Shown piece after piece: positions 8,286-9,490 of a DNA stretch of 9,490 nucleotides (positions are counted from its first letter, which is position 1; every line of letters starts with the position of its first letter). The notes under the pieces are model-generated. The model was not told the DNA's origin, made no database searches, and saw nothing but the letters and a program-made list of their open reading frames with translations. The DNA is from Desulfobulbaceae bacterium (lineage in GTDB: Bacteria > Desulfobacterota > Desulfobulbia > Desulfobulbales > Desulfocapsaceae), in NCBI GenBank assembly GCA_030632405.1, contig DAOVUU010000055.1, forward strand, positions 1 to 9,490. The letters are read 5' to 3'. The position numbers and the translations under genes were made by a program.

Positions 8286-9410
8286 ATGATTAGAATGGAT
8301 AGAAGGTTGTTTGAGAATTTTGATATGGTTCTAATGCTTTTCATATGCCTGGTCTGCATAATGGCACTTTTCAATCTCTATAGTGCTTCATTTCCCCATA
8401 ATACGTATGGAATTGCACCATATGTCAGGCAGGGCTATTTTTTTCTGATGGGATTTACTGCATTTGTGTTTGTTATAAGCTTTGATTATCAGGAACTGCA
8501 CACGTTGAACTACCCTTTCTATGTGCTTATAACTGCTCTCCTTGTCATTGCTTTTTTTGTAGGCGATAAAGCTGGAGGGGCACAGAGATGGATAAATCTG
8601 GGTTTTTTCAGATTACAACCTTCAGAACCGGCAAAATTGATGCTGGTCATTGCGCTGGCCAGTTTCTATTCGAGAAAAGAAGTTGTGGATGGGTATTCCA
8701 TCAGGCAGTTGCTTATACCTGTGGTTCTTACCGCTATTCCTTTTGTGCTTATTCTCCTCCAGCCTGATCTCGGCACGGCCTTGATGTTTGGCATTATCTT
8801 TGTTTCCATGACTGTATTCGTAAAACTTCGTGTTTCGACCTATGTTATCATGGGTAGTTTAGCGTTGGGGCTTGGTGGTTTTGCCTGGGAGCAATTGCTG
8901 AAACCATATCAGAAACAACGCATTCAGACCTTTCTTAACCCCGAGAATGATCCGATGGGGCATGGTTATCAGATTGTCCAGTCAAAGATAGCTGTTGGCA
9001 GTGGCGGGACTTTTGGCAAAGGATACCTGGAGGGAACTCAAGGGCATCTCCATTTTTTGCCGGAACGGCATACAGACTTTGCTTTTTCTGTCTGGGGTGA
9101 AGAGTGGGGGTTTACCGGGAGCCTTATATTTCTCGGGATCTATTTTCTGCTACTGCTTTGGGGAATCCATGTTGCAATGTATGCAAAAGATCGTTTCGGA
9201 GTATTGCTGGCATTTGGAGTTGTGACACTCATATTCTGGCAGGCGGTAATAAATCTCTTGATGATTCTCGGGTTTCTTCCGGTGGTGGGAATTCCACTGC
9301 CGCTTGTTTCCTATGGGGGGTCGTCCCTGCTGACCACTATGCTCGCTCTCGGGATTCTGATGAATGTGAGGATGCGCCGGTTTCAGAACCCGCAATCAAC
9401 CGATATCTGA
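8286..9410 (+). CDS. rodA: Peptidoglycan glycosyltransferase RodA (SEDS family)
   Basis: Polytopic SEDS-family enzyme that polymerises lipid II into glycan strands in complex with PBP2. The 374-residue protein shows about ten hydrophobic segments and the family landmarks: NLYSAS at 30-35, AQRWINLGFFRLQPSEPAK at 99-117, QPDLGTALMF at 159-168, the large periplasmic loop PENDPMGHGYQIVQSKIAVG followed by FLPERHTDFAFSVWGEE with the essential aspartate at D264 (equivalent to D262 of E. coli RodA), and the final PLPLVSYGGSS at 337-347. Nothing is missing. Its last 15 bases overlap the end of a minus-strand gene, and no terminator lies between the two. Confidence 0.97.
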   Translation: MIRMDRRLFENFDMVLMLFICLVCIMALFNLYSASFPHNTYGIAPYVRQGYFFLMGFTAFVFVISFDYQELHTLNYPFYVLITALLVIAFFVGDKAGGAQRWINLGFFRLQPSEPAKLMLVIALASFYSRKEVVDGYSIRQLLIPVVLTAIPFVLILLQPDLGTALMFGIIFVSMTVFVKLRVSTYVIMGSLALGLGGFAWEQLLKPYQKQRIQTFLNPENDPMGHGYQIVQSKIAVGSGGTFGKGYLEGTQGHLHFLPERHTDFAFSVWGEEWGFTGSLIFLGIYFLLLLWGIHVAMYAKDRFGVLLAFGVVTLIFWQAVINLLMILGFLPVVGIPLPLVSYGGSSLLTTMLALGILMNVRMRRFQNPQSTDI

Positions 9411-9490
9411 TTGTTTCTTATCCTGTGCCTGGAGAACAAGTTCTTTGAGGCCGCGAATAAACAGCGGATGCGTGTTCAGAGATGGTGTGG
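9396..9490 (-). CDS. hemH: Ferrochelatase, C-terminal end (partial, runs off window)
   Basis: The minus strand carries an open frame from the window edge to a TGA at 9398-9396. Its last 30 residues begin TPSLNTHPLFIRGLKELV and end in a polar tail QAQDKKQSDIG. This matches the known end of ferrochelatases, such as PALNATPEHIEMMANLV in E. coli and ESLNGNPLFSKALADLV in the human enzyme (recalled, not searched), where the LN--P segment precedes the last helix. Ferrochelatase inserts iron into protoporphyrin IX in the last step of haem synthesis. Only the tail is visible, so the active site cannot be checked. It overlaps rodA tail to tail by 15 bases. Confidence 0.7.
   Translation of the reverse strand, partial: TPSLNTHPLFIRGLKELVLQAQDKKQSDIG

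Overview
The window reads as chromosomal DNA of a Gram-negative bacterium of moderate GC content. Its gene order mreB-mreC-mreD-mrdA-rodA and the style of its proteins (for example an MreB starting [16 protein letters not shown] before the phosphate-1 loop) fit a Desulfobacterota (former Deltaproteobacteria) genome, perhaps a Desulfobulbales-like sulfur-cycling organism. This placement is from recall, not a search.

Left third (1-3029): a sodium/alanine-glycine symporter of the AGCS family on the minus strand (112-1464) and a Fsr-like major facilitator exporter on the plus strand (1869-3029) diverge from a roughly 400-base intergenic region. Three sequences, at 1-111, 1494-1534 and 1681-1769, share the end motif TTTTTACGACGCCATCA in intact or decayed form. 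All three have inverted-repeat structure and look like members of one small palindromic repeat family bracketing the symporter. The leftmost copy is cut by the window edge.

Middle (3030-3526): a complete tRNA-Ala(GGC) on the minus strand with encoded CCA, its own intrinsic terminator, and a TTGACA-type promoter upstream. It converges on the exporter gene and diverges from the cell-shape operon. The mreB leader holds a perfect TATAAT and two small hairpins.

Right two thirds (3527-9410): the rod-shape elongation cluster. MreB is the actin-like cytoskeleton, MreC the periplasmic scaffold and MreD its membrane partner. PBP2 (MrdA) is the transpeptidase and RodA the SEDS glycosyltransferase. Together they make the elongasome that inserts peptidoglycan along the side wall. 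mreC to mrdA are tightly packed (gaps of 9 and 14 bases). An atypically long 303-base non-coding gap separates mreB from mreC, and 88 bases precede rodA. All five proteins look full length with their key catalytic motifs present.

Right edge (9396-9490): the last 30 codons of a minus-strand gene that I read as ferrochelatase (hemH). It overlaps the end of rodA tail to tail by 15 bases.

I found no defence system, CRISPR array, insertion sequence or clearly new gene system. The most interesting items are the palindromic repeat family, the overlapping convergent rodA/hemH ends, and the non-coding leaders of mreB and mreC.
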